Below, one piece after another: positions 13,047 to 14,527 of a stretch of 14,527 nucleotides of DNA. Positions within the stretch are counted from its first letter, which is position 1; each line of letters starts with the position of its first letter. The stretch is from Actinomycetota bacterium. GTDB lineage: Bacteria > Actinomycetota > Actinomycetes > S36-B12. Position numbers and translations under genes: made by a program. Location: the NCBI GenBank assembly GCA_003456155.1, contig DMPC01000103.1, positions 18,630-33,156 of the forward strand, read 5' to 3'. The notes beneath the pieces are model-generated. The model saw only the letters and a program-made list of their open reading frames with translations. It had not been told where the DNA came from and made no database searches.

Positions 13047-13087
13047 CAGTATCTTTACTTGCGCTTCAGTATCTCCTGAGGCACAAT
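13047..13087 (+). promoter_or_regulatory. Promoter/operator region of the Rieske oxygenase with CAGTATCT direct repeat
   Basis: CAGTATCT occurs at 13047-13054 and 13067-13074, exactly 20 bases apart, close to two helical turns. A candidate promoter overlaps the second copy: TTGCGC at 13059-13064 and CACAAT at 13082-13087, with a 17-base spacer. A protein bound to both repeats on one DNA face could control this promoter. The promoter boxes are weak matches. A further copy of the octamer lies at 11709-11716. Confidence 0.45.
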
Positions 13088-13118
13088 CGTCGCACCCGCA
13101 GACGAGGAGCCCCGATCC

Positions 13119-14527
13119 ATGACCGAACTGGCGTCGCCGCAGCGTGAGTCGACCGAGCCGCCGAGCCCACGGTCGCCCGGCAAGAGCGTTCAGGAGTACC
13201 TCGACGAGGATGCCCGCCCGGTGCCCGCAGTCCTGCGGTACGACATCAACGAGGGCTACGGGACCGCGCCGCTGGACGTTGAGCGCTACATCTCCCGTGA
13301 TTACCACGACCTCGAGGTGAAGAAGGTCTGGCGACGCGTCTGGCAGTTCGTCTGCCGCGAGGACCACATCCCCAACGCCGGCGACCACATCACCTACGAC
13401 ATCGCCGACGACAAGCTGATCATCATGCGGCAGGCCGACGGCAGCATCAAGGCCCTCTACAACGTCTGCCTGCACCGTGGCCGGGCCCTGCGCCAGGAGG
13501 GCGGTCGCGTGAGCGAGCTGCGCTGCCCCTTCCACGGCTTCGCCTGGAACATCGACGGCTCCAGCAAGACCGTGCCCTGCGCCTGGGACTTCCCGGAGAT
13601 CGACCCGGAGAACTTCCCCCTGCCCGAGGCCCAGGTGGCCACGTGGAACGGCTTCGTCTTCATCAACATGGATCCGAACGCCGAGTCACTCGAGGACTTC
13701 CTCGGGACGATGCTGAATGACTGGGAGCGCTGGGACTACACCGACCGCGTTGTGTACTCGCACTTCGGTGGGGTGGTGGACTGCAACTGGAAGGTGGCGG
13801 GCGAGGCCTTCATCGAGGGCTTCCACTCACTGGCGACCCACCCGCAGATGATGGAGTGGCTGGGCGACGAGAACACCCAGTACGACGTCATCCGCGGTGA
13901 GAACTGGAGTCGGCAGATCGTCCCTCAGGGCGTGCCCAGCCCCACGATCGCGAACCACATCACGGAGCAGGAGGTCCTCGACTCGTACTACGAGACCCGA
14001 GCCTTCTACACGCAGGGCAAGGGACGCGATCTCTCCGTGGGTGACGAGGGCACCCCGCGCGTGCCACTGGACTCCACCGCTCGACGGGAGCTCGCTGCCC
14101 AGATGCGGGCTGCCCTGGCGGCTCAGTTCGGCACCGATCAGGACCACTGGACGGATTCGGAGCTGCTCGACGGGATCCAGTACTTCGTGTTCCCGAACTT
14201 CTACGTGTTCGCGGGCCCGCGCACCAACGCCGTCTATCGGTTCCGTCCCTTGGGCAATGATCCGGACAAGTGCATCGCCGAGGTGTTCCTGCTGGCTCAG
14301 GCCCCTGCTGACGGCTCTCACCCCAAGCCTGCCGAGCCGCGGTGGCTGCAGCCCGGGGAGACCTTCTCCGACATCAAGGAGATCGGCCTGCTCGGCCCGG
14401 TGTTCGATCAGGACATGGCCAACATGCCGTTCATCCAGGAGGGCCTGAAGTCCATGCGCACGCCGGGTGTGCAGCTGGCTCGCTACCAGGAGAACCGGAT
14501 CCGGCACTACCACGCGATCCTGGATGA
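13119..14527 (+). CDS. Rieske non-heme iron oxygenase, alpha subunit (3' truncated)
   Basis: The reading frame is open from ATG 13119 to the window edge, giving 469 residues; the stop lies beyond. The N-terminal Rieske domain has C117-x-H119 and C136-x-x-H139 in CLHRGRALRQ...CPFHG, binding a 2Fe-2S cluster. The catalytic domain has NWKVAGEAFIEGFHSLATHPQ (223-243), with H236 and H241 as iron ligands. D432 in FDQDMANMPFIQEGL is the likely third ligand. In naphthalene dioxygenase an aspartate three residues before the first histidine bridges to the Rieske cluster of the next subunit; here that position is E233, as in an EGYH-type subgroup I recall. The enzyme would hydroxylate or demethylate a ring substrate with electrons from an unseen reductase. 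A 40-residue N-terminal extension is proline/acid-rich. GAGGAG lies nine bases before the ATG. The substrate is unknown. Confidence 0.9.
   Translation, partial: MTELASPQRESTEPPSPRSPGKSVQEYLDEDARPVPAVLRYDINEGYGTAPLDVERYISRDYHDLEVKKVWRRVWQFVCREDHIPNAGDHITYDIADDKLIIMRQADGSIKALYNVCLHRGRALRQEGGRVSELRCPFHGFAWNIDGSSKTVPCAWDFPEIDPENFPLPEAQVATWNGFVFINMDPNAESLEDFLGTMLNDWERWDYTDRVVYSHFGGVVDCNWKVAGEAFIEGFHSLATHPQMMEWLGDENTQYDVIRGENWSRQIVPQGVPSPTIANHITEQEVLDSYYETRAFYTQGKGRDLSVGDEGTPRVPLDSTARRELAAQMRAALAAQFGTDQDHWTDSELLDGIQYFVFPNFYVFAGPRTNAVYRFRPLGNDPDKCIAEVFLLAQAPADGSHPKPAEPRWLQPGETFSDIKEIGLLGPVFDQDMANMPFIQEGLKSMRTPGVQLARYQENRIRHYHAILD

Noticed and set aside
1..14527. Mobile elements, CRISPR arrays, tRNA or rRNA genes
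   Set aside because: No transposase, integrase, regularly spaced repeat array or RNA-gene structure was recognised in the window.

Overview
The window is GC-rich, densely coded DNA with GTG/ATG starts, GGAG-type ribosome sites, ATGA gene overlaps and protein families typical of actinobacterial lipid and aromatic catabolism. It most likely comes from the chromosome of an actinobacterium. No rRNA, tRNA, CRISPR array, transposase or integrase is visible. Nothing in composition or codon use points to a recent island.

Layout. (1) 1-2925: the 3' end of a 2-oxoacid/acetoin-type dehydrogenase operon, with E1 alpha (cut at the left edge), E1 beta and a lipoyl E2. (2) 2938-3594: a histidine-phosphatase-family protein, apparently on the same transcript. 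(3) 3627-4471, minus strand: a translationally coupled pair, a VOC/glyoxalase-fold protein and an ABM-fold monooxygenase-like protein. (4) 4577-9035, plus strand: a tight operon of an unknown 71-residue protein, a zinc-independent MDR oxidoreductase, a DUF35 protein, a thiolase-like protein, an acyl-CoA dehydrogenase and a small HExxH metallopeptidase. (5) 9048-10136, minus strand: a second, divergent acyl-CoA dehydrogenase that converges on the operon. (6) 10298-12987: two paralogous exported solute-binding proteins, one a lipoprotein and one not, with no permease or ATPase alongside. (7) 13119 to the right edge: a Rieske non-heme iron oxygenase alpha subunit, cut at its 3' end.

Read together, the window looks like part of a catabolic locus. 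The binding proteins would capture a substrate and the Rieske enzyme would oxygenate it. The acyl-CoA dehydrogenases, the DUF35/thiolase-like pair and the MDR reductase would shorten or reduce CoA-linked or enone intermediates. The dehydrogenase complex would oxidise a released 2-oxoacid or acetoin-like product. The substrate cannot be read from this sequence, and the pathway link is inferred from neighbourhood.

The points most worth a second look are: a DUF35/thiolase-like pair lacking both usual catalytic histidines; two acyl-CoA dehydrogenases of which only one carries a candidate catalytic glutamate; an E2 with a second, degenerate subunit-binding domain; the orphan binding-protein pair with conserved CxxC pairs; and several repeated non-coding motifs in promoter regions.
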